Both the position numbers and the translations under genes were made by a program. Source: Deltaproteobacteria bacterium RIFCSPLOWO2_02_56_12 (GTDB lineage Bacteria; Desulfobacterota; Binatia; UBA9968). From it: 13,223 bases of DNA. The stretch is from the NCBI GenBank assembly GCA_001799045.1, contig MGRY01000179.1, positions 1-13,223 of the forward strand, given 5' to 3'. Shown in pieces: positions 7,282 through 13,223 of this stretch. Positions within the stretch are counted from its first letter, which is position 1, and each line of letters opens with the position of its first letter. Under the pieces are notes generated by a model, which saw only the letters and a program-made list of their open reading frames with translations, was not told the DNA's origin and made no database searches.

Positions 7282-8331
7282 TTATCTTTTTGCCCGAGCC
7301 ACAAGGTCTTGATAGAAGGCTGTCTTCTCAACGCGCTGCACCGGACCTTCATCGATGACATCTTCCGACCTGACCCCTTTCATCTTGGGGTTGGTCATGG
7401 CGAGCAGGCGATGCATGTTTTGTATGCCCTTTAGATTCGGTTTTATATCGAGGCTGTAGAGCCATTGGAGCGCCTGGTAGCCGCTCTCCGCCTCTTGAAC
7501 GTTCTTGAGCCTCAAGTTCTTCATCAGGGATTTGATCGTGGCTTCCTTGTGGGACGGGTTTTGAATAAAGGCGATGGATTCCACGACGGCGCGCACGACG
7601 GAATCCACTATCTGCGGATTCTGCTTGAGATAAGAGCGCTGGGTCGCGAGCGACAGGCCCTGATAAGGGATGGGCGCCTTTCCCAAATCGAGGAGAACGC
7701 GAAACCCCTTCTCCTTAAGAAGCGTGCTGAAGGTATAACCCACGTAAGCCGCGTCGATGTTCCCGGTAGTCATCGCCTGGGTCAGCACCGCTTGGTCTCC
7801 TACCACCATCATCAGAATTTTGTCCCTCGTCGGCTCTAGCCCCAAGTGCTCCAGCGCCAGCATCGTCATGGACCAGACACCACCGCCAATGCTTTGAACG
7901 CCTACTCTTTTTCCTTTGAGATCCTCGCCTCTTCGGATGGCAGGCGCCACAACAAAATCGCCGTCGCCACGGTTGACGACGCCCGTGAAAAAGGCGATGT
8001 CCATCCCGCCGGCGGCGGCGCTCAAAACCGAGCCTGGAATCGTATAGGCCATGTGAATGTCGCCGGAAGCGAGCGCGGCCATGGTTTGCGGACCGCTGCG
8101 GATATTGATGACTTCGACGCTGACGCCGTGCTTGCGAAAAAACCCCTGCTCAACGCCGGTCCAGAGCGCTTCCACCTTTTCATTGAAGGCGCCGTGGGCG
8201 ATGCGCACTAGAGGCGGCTCCGCGGCGCGGGCCGAATTCCCGAACCAAAAGCAGAGACCGAGAGCGAGGAGAGAGATCCGGCCTCCTCCTCTCGCTCTGC
8301 GCAGAATCGTGCCGACAAATTTCGCTTTCAC
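7282..8331 (-). CDS. SsuA/NMT1-like periplasmic solute-binding protein, third copy
   Basis: This is a secreted NMT1/SsuA-like binding protein of 349 residues. The start is GTG 8331, preceded by GGAGGG. The GTGA overlap means its start codon shares bases with the TGA stop of the 61-codon ORF upstream. The N-terminus has arginines (RRARGGGR), a hydrophobic core SLLALGLCFWFG and a likely cut after ARAA near residue 37; the twin arginines do not fit a full Tat motif. The body shows VEQGFFRKHGV (60-70), EDLKGKRVGV (136-145) and SIGGG (147-151). It is paralogous to the genes at 1721, 2750 and 10319. The ligand is unknown. Its C-terminus (FYQDLVARAKR) differs from that of the 2750 copy, so it is a diverged paralog rather than a recent duplicate. 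Confidence 0.85.
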   Translation of the reverse strand: MKAKFVGTILRRARGGGRISLLALGLCFWFGNSARAAEPPLVRIAHGAFNEKVEALWTGVEQGFFRKHGVSVEVINIRSGPQTMAALASGDIHMAYTIPGSVLSAAAGGMDIAFFTGVVNRGDGDFVVAPAIRRGEDLKGKRVGVQSIGGGVWSMTMLALEHLGLEPTRDKILMMVVGDQAVLTQAMTTGNIDAAYVGYTFSTLLKEKGFRVLLDLGKAPIPYQGLSLATQRSYLKQNPQIVDSVVRAVVESIAFIQNPSHKEATIKSLMKNLRLKNVQEAESGYQALQWLYSLDIKPNLKGIQNMHRLLAMTNPKMKGVRSEDVIDEGPVQRVEKTAFYQDLVARAKR

Positions 8332-8528
8332 AGACTTCCCTCCTTTTCGAGCTTGCGCGCGATCCGATCATCCACGAGATCCTCCACCTTGAGCCCGCCG
8401 AGTTTCGGATTGACTCTGCCTAAAACGCGCAGCGCATTTTGCAATCCCTCCCTGGTGGGCGTGATGCGCCGGTTATAGAGGACATTGATCGTTTCATAGC
8501 CCGCCTCGGCCATCTTTACCTCCTCATT
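8328..8528 (-). pseudogene. C-terminal remnant of an NMT1-like binding protein (61-codon ORF from 8513)
   Basis: From ATG 8513 to TGA 8328 an intact 61-codon frame encodes only the last part of an NMT1/SsuA-like binding protein. Its sequence from ITPTREGLQNALRV to the end is nearly identical to the C-terminus of the protein at 2750-3754. The likeness extends a few codons before the ATG (EVK aligned with the paralogs' VE), up to about 8528, where it meets the stop codon of the ThDP enzyme at 8533-8531. Around 270 codons, including the signal peptide and first domain, are missing. Most likely a full gene stood here and was removed by deletion. A chance GGAGGT at 8523-8518, four bases before the ATG, and the GTGA overlap with the next gene mean the leftover may still be translated and couple the neighbours. 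Confidence 0.75.
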
Positions 8529-8530
8529 TT

Positions 8531-10246
8531 TCAGCGCGGTATATAGTCGCTGAGGACGACGTCAACCAAAGCCAGCCTTCCCCGCGCAACATGCTCCAAT
8601 GCTTGCGCTATTGCCGGTTGAATATCTTTGGGATCTGTCACCCTGACCCCGTACCCCCCATAGATGTCCGCATACAGACGGTAGTCGGGATTTGGCAAGA
8701 TCGGGCCGCCGAAGTGAACCCCGGTCTTTTTCGAAACGCCGTCCGGATAATATTTAAGGAGGCCCCTTTCCATGGAAAGATAGCGCTGATTATTAAACAC
8801 GACCACGATGATCGGAAGCTCATATTCCTGAGCCAACCCTAAGCATGACGGCACCGGATTGTAGTGAAAGCCCCCGTCGCCAATGAGCACGAAGACAGGC
8901 CGTTCTTTCATGGCCAGCTTCGCGCCCAGCGCGTAACCCAAGCTTACCCCCAACCCTCCGGTCACACGAGCAATGTACGACATCGGCTCTGTGCGGGGAA
9001 TCATATTCTGAATCAAGGTCCGATGGACCGTGGTCTCTTCCACGATAACCGCGTTCGCCGGAATCGATTCGTTGAGCGCCTGGCAGAGCCAACGTGGATC
9101 CACCGGGGCATCATTCTTGTGCTCTACTGCTTCCCGCTGCATCGCCGCCACCTGCTTGTCATGTTCTTCCCGGATGCGACGGGACCGTTCCTCATAAGCC
9201 GGCCGGTTTCCGACGAACCCCTCTGATGCCTTGATGCAGCTGAGCAGCCTCGCCAACGTCGCCGCCGGCGGGGCAATTAACGCCAAGTCTACTTTGTACC
9301 CCCAGAAAGGGAGCCGGGAATAGGGATATTCGTCGCCCAGGAAAACGACCTTGACGTCGGCTTTCGGTCCCTTGCTCACTGGATACCAGGGAGTGACTGC
9401 GTCGGCGATCAGCACCAGGTCGGCGGACTCAATGCGACGAGGATCATAAGGAAGGTACAAAGGGTGACTGCGTGGGAAGTTCAAAAACGCAGGCCGGAAG
9501 GATTCCATAACCGGAATGGCCAACGACTCGCATAGTTCAACGAGAGGACCCACGACCGACGCATCCCGGCCTACATGCTCCGTTACGAGCACGGGACGCT
9601 GGGCACGTAAGAGCATGCCGACAGCCTCTTGGATCGCCGGCTCATCGATGGCAAAGGGGCGCGCCACCCGATTTGGCCTGTTATCCTCGGGCAGAGAGAC
9701 TTCATCCAGCATGCACTCAAACGGCACCCCCAGCAGCACCGGCCCGGCTGGAGGCTCCACGGCAATTTGCATGGCCCGCTCCAGGCTTTGGACAAGGATC
9801 GTTGACGAAGTGACGCGGTCGCTCCACTTGACGCAACGCCGGAGAAGCTCAGCGGGTCCGCCGATGTCCGTAAGGTCATGAATCCACTGATTCCCCGGGT
9901 CCGGCAGCCGCGACTCCTCCCCAAAGCCGGCGGTTTCGCCGCAGCAAATAACCATGGGTACGCGCTCCTGATAAGCAGCGCGCAGAAACATGGCCGCGTT
10001 CAGAGGCCCCGCCGTAGCATGGAGCAAGACCGCCTGCGGTCTGCCAGTCACCTTGGTGTAGCCCGATGCCATGGCGACAGCCAGCGCTTCATGCCGGCAG
10101 TTAATATACTTCGGCCTGTCCACTCCCCGCTCTTTGAGCCCTGCTAGGGCCTCCCACACCGGAGGCCACTCGGTGCCGGGAGAGCAAAAGATGTAGTCGA
10201 TTCCCGCCCGCTCAAAAACCTTTACGAGCGCCTTGCCGCCATGCAT
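8531..10246 (-). CDS. Thiamine-diphosphate-dependent enzyme, acetolactate synthase/benzoylformate decarboxylase-like
   Basis: This is a complete ThDP enzyme of the acetohydroxyacid synthase/2-oxoacid decarboxylase superfamily, 571 residues. The three-domain order is visible. The N-terminal pyrimidine-binding domain has the activating Glu53 in CRHEALAVAMASGYTKVTGRP-type context (RHEALAVAMA at 51-60). The central domain is at about 190-340. The C-terminal diphosphate-binding domain has the GDG...NN motif: G456-D457-G458 and N485-N486, which bind the Mg-ThDP. The start ATG 10246 follows GGAGGG by about seven bases. Members cleave or join C-C bonds next to a keto group; which substrate is used cannot be read here, and acetolactate synthase, sulfoacetaldehyde acetyltransferase-like and aromatic 2-oxoacid decarboxylase roles are all open. 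It is unlikely to be the housekeeping ilvB, since no small subunit or ilvC is near. Its place in the train suggests that it processes a product of the reductase or an imported compound. Confidence 0.85.
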   Translation of the reverse strand: MHGGKALVKVFERAGIDYIFCSPGTEWPPVWEALAGLKERGVDRPKYINCRHEALAVAMASGYTKVTGRPQAVLLHATAGPLNAAMFLRAAYQERVPMVICCGETAGFGEESRLPDPGNQWIHDLTDIGGPAELLRRCVKWSDRVTSSTILVQSLERAMQIAVEPPAGPVLLGVPFECMLDEVSLPEDNRPNRVARPFAIDEPAIQEAVGMLLRAQRPVLVTEHVGRDASVVGPLVELCESLAIPVMESFRPAFLNFPRSHPLYLPYDPRRIESADLVLIADAVTPWYPVSKGPKADVKVVFLGDEYPYSRLPFWGYKVDLALIAPPAATLARLLSCIKASEGFVGNRPAYEERSRRIREEHDKQVAAMQREAVEHKNDAPVDPRWLCQALNESIPANAVIVEETTVHRTLIQNMIPRTEPMSYIARVTGGLGVSLGYALGAKLAMKERPVFVLIGDGGFHYNPVPSCLGLAQEYELPIIVVVFNNQRYLSMERGLLKYYPDGVSKKTGVHFGGPILPNPDYRLYADIYGGYGVRVTDPKDIQPAIAQALEHVARGRLALVDVVLSDYIPR

Positions 10247-10273
10247 GATCAGCCCTCCGATGCGATAGGTCTG

Positions 10274-10311
10274 GAGTTTTTAGTTTTTTTAAAACTCACA
10301 ACTGAAAACTC
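10274..10311. repeat. Heptamer-based inverted and direct repeat in the intergenic gap
   Basis: On the plus strand the gap between 10246 and 10319 reads as seven-base words: GAGTTTT (10274), TAGTTTT (10281), a TTT spacer, AAAACTC (10291), ACAACTG (10298) and AAAACTC (10305). The first and last words are reverse complements, so an AT-rich hairpin is possible. On the transcribed strand it is not followed by a U-run, so I do not call it a terminator. Confidence 0.6.
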
Positions 10312-10318
10312 TCGGAAT

Positions 10319-11344
10319 TCAGAGTCCCAGCCTTTTTCTCGCCTCAGGCAAGAAGCCAGTTTCTTCCAGGCTCTTCACAAAACTGCCGTTGATGATCTGA
10401 TGGATGTCTAACTGTGCAACCTTAGGGCTAACTCGAGAGACGAACCTTTGAATATTTCTCCACGCCTCCGGATCCGGGGCCACATCAAGGCTCGCCACCA
10501 AGCGCAACGAATTGTAGGACGTCTCGGCGTCCCCGTCAGTGCTCAGCCGAAGGTTTTTCTTCAGGACCCCCATCACGTCCCGCTTGTTGCGCGGCTCCTG
10601 AATGAAGGCGACCCCGTCAACCATCCCTTTCACCAGGCGCAGGATGAGATCCGGAGAATTGGCAATCAGATCGCTCCGCGTACAGATGCCTACTCCCTGG
10701 TAAGGGACCCGAAGCTCTGCCGTGTTCACTAAAGAACGAAAGCCTGCCCTTTTTGCCACCCCGGCGGAAGCGATTGTGATAACGGCTGCGTCAATATTCA
10801 AGGCGAGAAGCGCCTGGAGAATCGTCGGCTCGTCGCCGATAACCCGCATCTTCAACCCCTGCTTGTCCGGATCCAAGCCTAGCCGATCCAAAACAATCAT
10901 CGTCTGCAACCAGAATCCTCCACCGATGCTCTGCACCCCAAAAACTTTATCCCGCAGGCCCGCGAGCGAATCGATCTCCTTACGCACGATCAACTCACGC
11001 GCTATCCTATTAAAAGGAGACGCAACACAGCTGATCTTTGCCCCTCCGGAGACTCCGCTGAGGACCGAGGAAACGGCAGGCCACATGGCCTGGACATCGC
11101 CTGACATCAAGGCAGCTATATTGAATTGGCCGCTGCGCATCTGGAGCATCCTGACTTCAAGGCCGTGTTTTTTGAAAAGACCCTTGTCCACCGCAACCCA
11201 CATGGGCCCAACGGTCTCATTTTGTCCACCATAGGCGATGAGGACCTTCTCCTCGGCACGGACAGTGGGGACTGCTCCGACGGCTAGAAGAACAAGGACT
11301 GTGCAGGTAAAAGCCCGCAATCTCATAGGAGTTCGCTTGCTCAT
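10319..11344 (-). CDS. SsuA/NMT1-like periplasmic solute-binding protein, fourth copy
   Basis: This is a secreted NMT1/SsuA-like binding protein of 341 residues. The signal peptide runs MSKRTPMRLRAF, then a hydrophobic core TVLVLLAVGA, with a likely cut after VRA at residue 30. The body shows AVDKGLFKKHGL (51-62) and SIGGG (139-143), and the same helix-rich C-terminal third as its paralogs, but it is the most diverged of the four complete copies (IAYGGQNETVGP near the start). ATG 11344 has AAGGAG about ten bases upstream; an internal ATG at codon 7 is a possible alternative. As the first complete gene of the leftward train, it probably lies just downstream of the main promoter, though I could not pick out a convincing promoter. 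Ligand unknown. Confidence 0.85.
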   Translation of the reverse strand: MSKRTPMRLRAFTCTVLVLLAVGAVPTVRAEEKVLIAYGGQNETVGPMWVAVDKGLFKKHGLEVRMLQMRSGQFNIAALMSGDVQAMWPAVSSVLSGVSGGAKISCVASPFNRIARELIVRKEIDSLAGLRDKVFGVQSIGGGFWLQTMIVLDRLGLDPDKQGLKMRVIGDEPTILQALLALNIDAAVITIASAGVAKRAGFRSLVNTAELRVPYQGVGICTRSDLIANSPDLILRLVKGMVDGVAFIQEPRNKRDVMGVLKKNLRLSTDGDAETSYNSLRLVASLDVAPDPEAWRNIQRFVSRVSPKVAQLDIHQIINGSFVKSLEETGFLPEARKRLGL

Positions 11345-11346
11345 AC

Positions 11347-11448
11347 TTAAAATATCTCCTTAAACTCCCCAGCCCATTTCGATAGCAGTTGCCGACGCAG
11401 TTCGGAGCTTACTTCAATCACCGGGTATGCCCGCTCCTTCCATTCATA
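11347..11448 (-). pseudogene. Possible C-terminal relic of an unidentified gene
   Basis: A 33-codon open stretch on the minus strand ends in TAA at 11349-11347, just before the binding-protein start at 11344. Its translation (for example RAYPVIEVSSELRRQLLSKW) looks like real protein: an amphipathic helix, few rare residues. It has no start codon with a ribosome site and is closed upstream by a TGA at 11451-11449. A different frame carries open sequence further upstream, as a frameshifted gene would. I do not recognise the family. The binding protein's own ribosome site lies in its last codons. Confidence 0.25.
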
Positions 11449-11538
11449 TCATAAGGCCAACAGGCATCAATAACCGCCTTGGAAGTAAAGACAGCGCTTG
11501 GATTGGAGCCGGAGCCTTTCTGATCCGGCGGAGCCTCG

Positions 11539-11566
11539 CGCCTTACGCCTCTCGCCTAACGCCTCT
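11539..11566. repeat. Four tandem seven-base repeats (CGCCTNN)
   Basis: CGCCTTA, CGCCTCT, CGCCTAA and CGCCTCT follow each other without gaps on the plus strand. They end one base before the stop codon of the ABC_sub_bind relic. The second and fourth units are identical. Confidence 0.75.
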
Positions 11567-11567
11567 G

Positions 11568-11714
11568 TCATTTGATCACCTTGTCAGCCCGCGCCAGCAC
11601 GTTGGGCGGAATCGTCACGCCGATCTGCTTCGCCGCTTTCAGGTTGATCACCAGCTCGAACTTGATGGGCTGCTTCACAGGGAGATCACCAGGCTTGGTT
11701 CCTTTCAGGATTTG
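11568..11714 (-). pseudogene. C-terminal relic of an ABC_sub_bind (TrpX-like) binding protein
   Basis: The last 48 codons of this minus-strand frame (from ILKGTKPGDLP to the stop) match the C-terminus of the intact binding protein at 12178-13179 at 40 of 48 residues, and the DNA is clearly repeated. Upstream of 11714 the likeness stops at once, and the sequence becomes the promoter side of two plus-strand genes. The frame stays open to 11945 on the minus strand, but that extra part is the shadow of the plus-strand membrane protein and has no family likeness. The relic lacks the signal peptide and both binding lobes, so it cannot work as a binding protein. Confidence 0.8.
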
Positions 11715-11787
11715 GTCTTGATGTCGGCTGGACGTTTTAAGCGTATGTCGGTTGCGCTGTATAGTCGTTCGTTGGTATGCTTGTTGG

Positions 11788-11979
11788 GTGGACAAGGGGC
11801 AAAGAAAAAGGACGGCTGACGTTGCCGAGAAACTAGGAGTCGGCCTCTTGCTCGCAACAATGGCACAAGGAATATTCGCTGAGAAGCTAACAGCCGCGAC
11901 GTATGGCATCGGCGTTGTGGTTTTGAGCATTGCAATTTGCTCCATCTTGTTGGCGATTTATCTGTCCAAGGAGGACTAA
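11788..11979 (+). CDS. Small membrane protein, two predicted membrane segments
   Basis: This is a 63-residue protein if read from GTG 11788; an upstream TTG at 11752 would give 75 residues but adds a Cys/Trp-rich stretch with no ribosome site. It begins with a charged tail (DKGQRKRTADVAEKLG), then has two hydrophobic segments, at about 17-31 and 38-59, and ends KED. The layout suggests an inner-membrane hairpin with a cytoplasmic basic N-terminus. It is the first of two plus-strand genes in an otherwise minus-strand window. I do not recognise a named family. The ATG of the next gene follows its stop by three bases, and that gene's ribosome site lies inside its last codons, so the two are a coupled pair. 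The start is uncertain because no strong ribosome site is visible. Confidence 0.6.
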   Translation: MDKGQRKRTADVAEKLGVGLLLATMAQGIFAEKLTAATYGIGVVVLSIAICSILLAIYLSKED

Positions 11980-11982
11980 TCC

Positions 11983-12078
11983 ATGGAACTCATCCTAATG
12001 GCAGCTATCGCCGCTCTTATTGCGGTCCTTCTCCCTTTATGGCTCTTTTCCCGGAAGCCAAAAACCAAGCATCGCTAG
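11983..12078 (+). CDS. 31-residue single-span membrane peptide
   Basis: This very short gene encodes MELILMAAIAALIAVLLPLW followed by LFSRKPKTKHR. It has one hydrophobic span (about residues 3-22) and a strongly basic C-terminal tail, which by the positive-inside rule should face the cytoplasm. AAGGAGGA at 11968-11975 is seven bases from the ATG and lies inside the end of the preceding gene. This good ribosome site, the three-base gap and the regular membrane-peptide composition make it a believable gene despite its size. Function unknown; a small partner or stabiliser of the upstream membrane protein is one possibility. Confidence 0.6.
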   Translation: MELILMAAIAALIAVLLPLWLFSRKPKTKHR

Positions 12079-12109
12079 ATGGCCCAATTCTCCACCTGTG
12101 CGATAATTC

Positions 12110-12180
12110 ACTGCTGACAGCTTCCCTGTGCGTTGATCTTCTCCTCCCTCCGAAATCGCCATTCAAAAATCCAAAATTTA
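12110..12180. other. Convergent gap with AT-rich word-like sequence
   Basis: Between the plus-strand pair and the converging binding-protein gene lies GCTGACAGCTT (12112-12122) and then an A-rich tract, CATTCAAAAATCCAAAATTT, running into the stop codon at 12178. No clear stem plus U-run terminator is seen for either strand. Confidence 0.35.
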
Positions 12181-13179
12181 TCTGATCACCTTGTCCGCCC
12201 GGTACAGCACCGACTGCGGAATCGTCACGCCGATCTGCTTCGCCGCTTTCAGGTTGATGACCAACTCAAACTTCATCGGCTGCTCCACGGGAAGGTCGGC
12301 GGGTTTGGTGCCCTTTAGGATTTTGTCGACGTACACGGCGGCACGGCGGACGTTAGCCATTTCATCCGGCCCATAAGACATGAGGCCGCCGGTCTCTACG
12401 TACTCGCTCCCCTCGTACATTGAAGGGAGCCGGTGCTTCAACGTGAATTCGACAATCGGAATCCGCGTGCGGGCATTCATGCGGAGGGAGGTGTTAGCCA
12501 GAGTAATGAGCGCATCTGCTCGCTCACGTGTTACCGCCTCAAATGCCATATCCAAGTCATTACGACCCCGCACCTCCAACACTTGTAGTTGAACACGCAA
12601 TAACTTGGCTGCCTTCTCCACCTCCTTCATTGTCAGACTGTGTTGCGCCGCATTCTGGAAGACGGCCACGCGGCGGATCTTAGGGGACACCTCCTTAAGC
12701 AACTCAAGCCGTTTTGTGCTTAATTCCGGGGAAAGGATCGTGAACCCTGTGATATTTCCTCCAGGACGCGCGAGGCTAGCGACGAATCCCTGCGCAATCG
12801 GATCGCCGACATTGGCCATGACGATTGGAATTGTGTTGGTTGCGTGTTGGGCGGCGCGGATTGACGGCGTTCCCCCCGTCACGATGACATCGACCTTAAG
12901 GCGGACCAACTCGGCTGCAAGGTCGGGAAGCCGCTCAAACTTACCCTCCGCGGCGCGGTACTCGACGATGATGTTTTTTCCCTCGACGTAGCCCAGCTCT
13001 CGCAAACCTTGACGGAAAGTCTCAACGGTGGAAATTGGCCGCGCCGGCGCGGGAGATGGCGCGGAGCCGGACAATAGATACCCCACCCGGGGAACTTTTT
13101 TTGCCTGCTGCGCAGACGCCGTATGAGCAAGAAGCGAAACTAAGACAAGCGCGGCAAGGTTTGCAATGAGTTTGCGCAC
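12178..13179 (-). CDS. ABC_sub_bind (TrpX-like) periplasmic solute-binding protein
   Basis: This is a secreted binding protein of the ABC_sub_bind class (periplasmic binding protein type 1 fold; relatives include tryptophan-binding TrpX), 333 residues. Family signatures are FRQGLRELGYVEGKNI-type (GLRELGYVEGKNI near 57-70), FERLPDLAAELVRLKVDVIV, IPIVMANVGDPIAQGFVASL, RPGGNITGF and the C-terminal KFELVINLKAAKQIG. I chose GTG 13179 over TTG 13209: AAGGGGGGAG lies just before it, and the protein then begins VRKLIANLAALVLVSLL, a normal signal peptide with a cut after ASA near residue 23. No permease or ATPase is visible. It belongs to a different fold class from the other binding proteins here and may not be part of the reductase train, since the plus-strand pair separates them. 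Ligand unknown. Confidence 0.85.
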   Translation of the reverse strand: MRKLIANLAALVLVSLLAHTASAQQAKKVPRVGYLLSGSAPSPAPARPISTVETFRQGLRELGYVEGKNIIVEYRAAEGKFERLPDLAAELVRLKVDVIVTGGTPSIRAAQHATNTIPIVMANVGDPIAQGFVASLARPGGNITGFTILSPELSTKRLELLKEVSPKIRRVAVFQNAAQHSLTMKEVEKAAKLLRVQLQVLEVRGRNDLDMAFEAVTRERADALITLANTSLRMNARTRIPIVEFTLKHRLPSMYEGSEYVETGGLMSYGPDEMANVRRAAVYVDKILKGTKPADLPVEQPMKFELVINLKAAKQIGVTIPQSVLYRADKVIR

Positions 13180-13223
13180 TGCTCCCCCCTTATCTGCCGT
13201 ATAGCGCAATACCTATGCCAGTA

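Larger units (their letters stand above)
11345..11567. other. Intergenic stretch upstream of the main gene train
   Basis: About 220 bases without an intact gene. It holds the possible protein relic at 11347-11448 and the heptamer tract at 11539-11566. The promoter of the leftward train should lie here or in the relic region, but I see no clear -35/-10 pair. Confidence 0.5.

Noticed and set aside
10274..10311. Rho-independent terminator
   Set aside because: The stem is AT-rich, and on the transcribed minus strand there is no U-run after it. The downstream gene starts soon after with a good ribosome site.
11539..11566. CRISPR array
   Set aside because: The units are only seven bases and directly adjacent with no spacers; no cas genes are present.
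11568..11945. A 125-codon minus-strand gene covering the relic and the small membrane gene
   Set aside because: Only the last 48 codons resemble a known family. The rest is antisense to the plus-strand membrane protein and has no likeness to the N-terminus of an ABC_sub_bind protein.

Overview
The window suggests an uncultured, moderately GC-rich environmental bacterium. The mix of many stand-alone periplasmic binding proteins, a glycine-reductase-type selenoprotein outside a Stickland operon, and heptamer-like intergenic repeats resembles soil or sediment lineages such as NC10, Rokubacteria, Tectomicrobia or the Binatia-type former Deltaproteobacteria. This placement is an impression from gene content only; no rRNA, tRNA or other marker gene is present.

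Nearly everything is on the minus strand, so transcription runs from high to low coordinates. From 13179 down to 12178 there is an ABC_sub_bind-type (TrpX-like) binding protein. Next, from 12078 back to 11568, is an island with two small plus-strand membrane-protein genes and a C-terminal relic of a second ABC_sub_bind gene. From about 11344 to the left edge runs one closely packed gene train that is probably an operon. In order it holds: an SsuA/NMT1-like binding protein; a thiamine-diphosphate enzyme; a 61-codon leftover of another NMT1-like binding protein; an intact NMT1-like binding protein; an NMT1-like protein with no signal peptide; a GrdE-like protein; a Fe/putrescine-type binding protein; two more NMT1-like binding proteins; a GrdB-like protein; and the start of a second GrdE-like protein, cut by the window edge.

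The key observation is that the GrdB-like gene (1691 to 351) contains an in-frame TGA at 632-630. It lies exactly where glycine/sarcosine/betaine reductase component B has selenocysteine (context U-G-T-C). The reading frame continues for 92 more conserved codons, and an 11-bp hairpin lies just downstream where a bacterial SECIS element is expected. A reader treating TGA as stop would split this gene in two and call it broken.

In amino-acid-fermenting Clostridia, GrdB plus GrdE form the substrate-binding component of a selenium-dependent reductase that works with GrdA and GrdC/GrdD. None of those partners is in this window. Here GrdB and two GrdE paralogs sit instead with five secreted solute-binding proteins, a cytosolic binding-protein-like protein and a ThDP-dependent enzyme, with no ABC permease or ATPase. 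My inference is a capture-and-reductive-cleavage pathway for an unknown small substrate, possibly a C-N or related compound whose product feeds the ThDP enzyme. The substrate cannot be read from the sequence.
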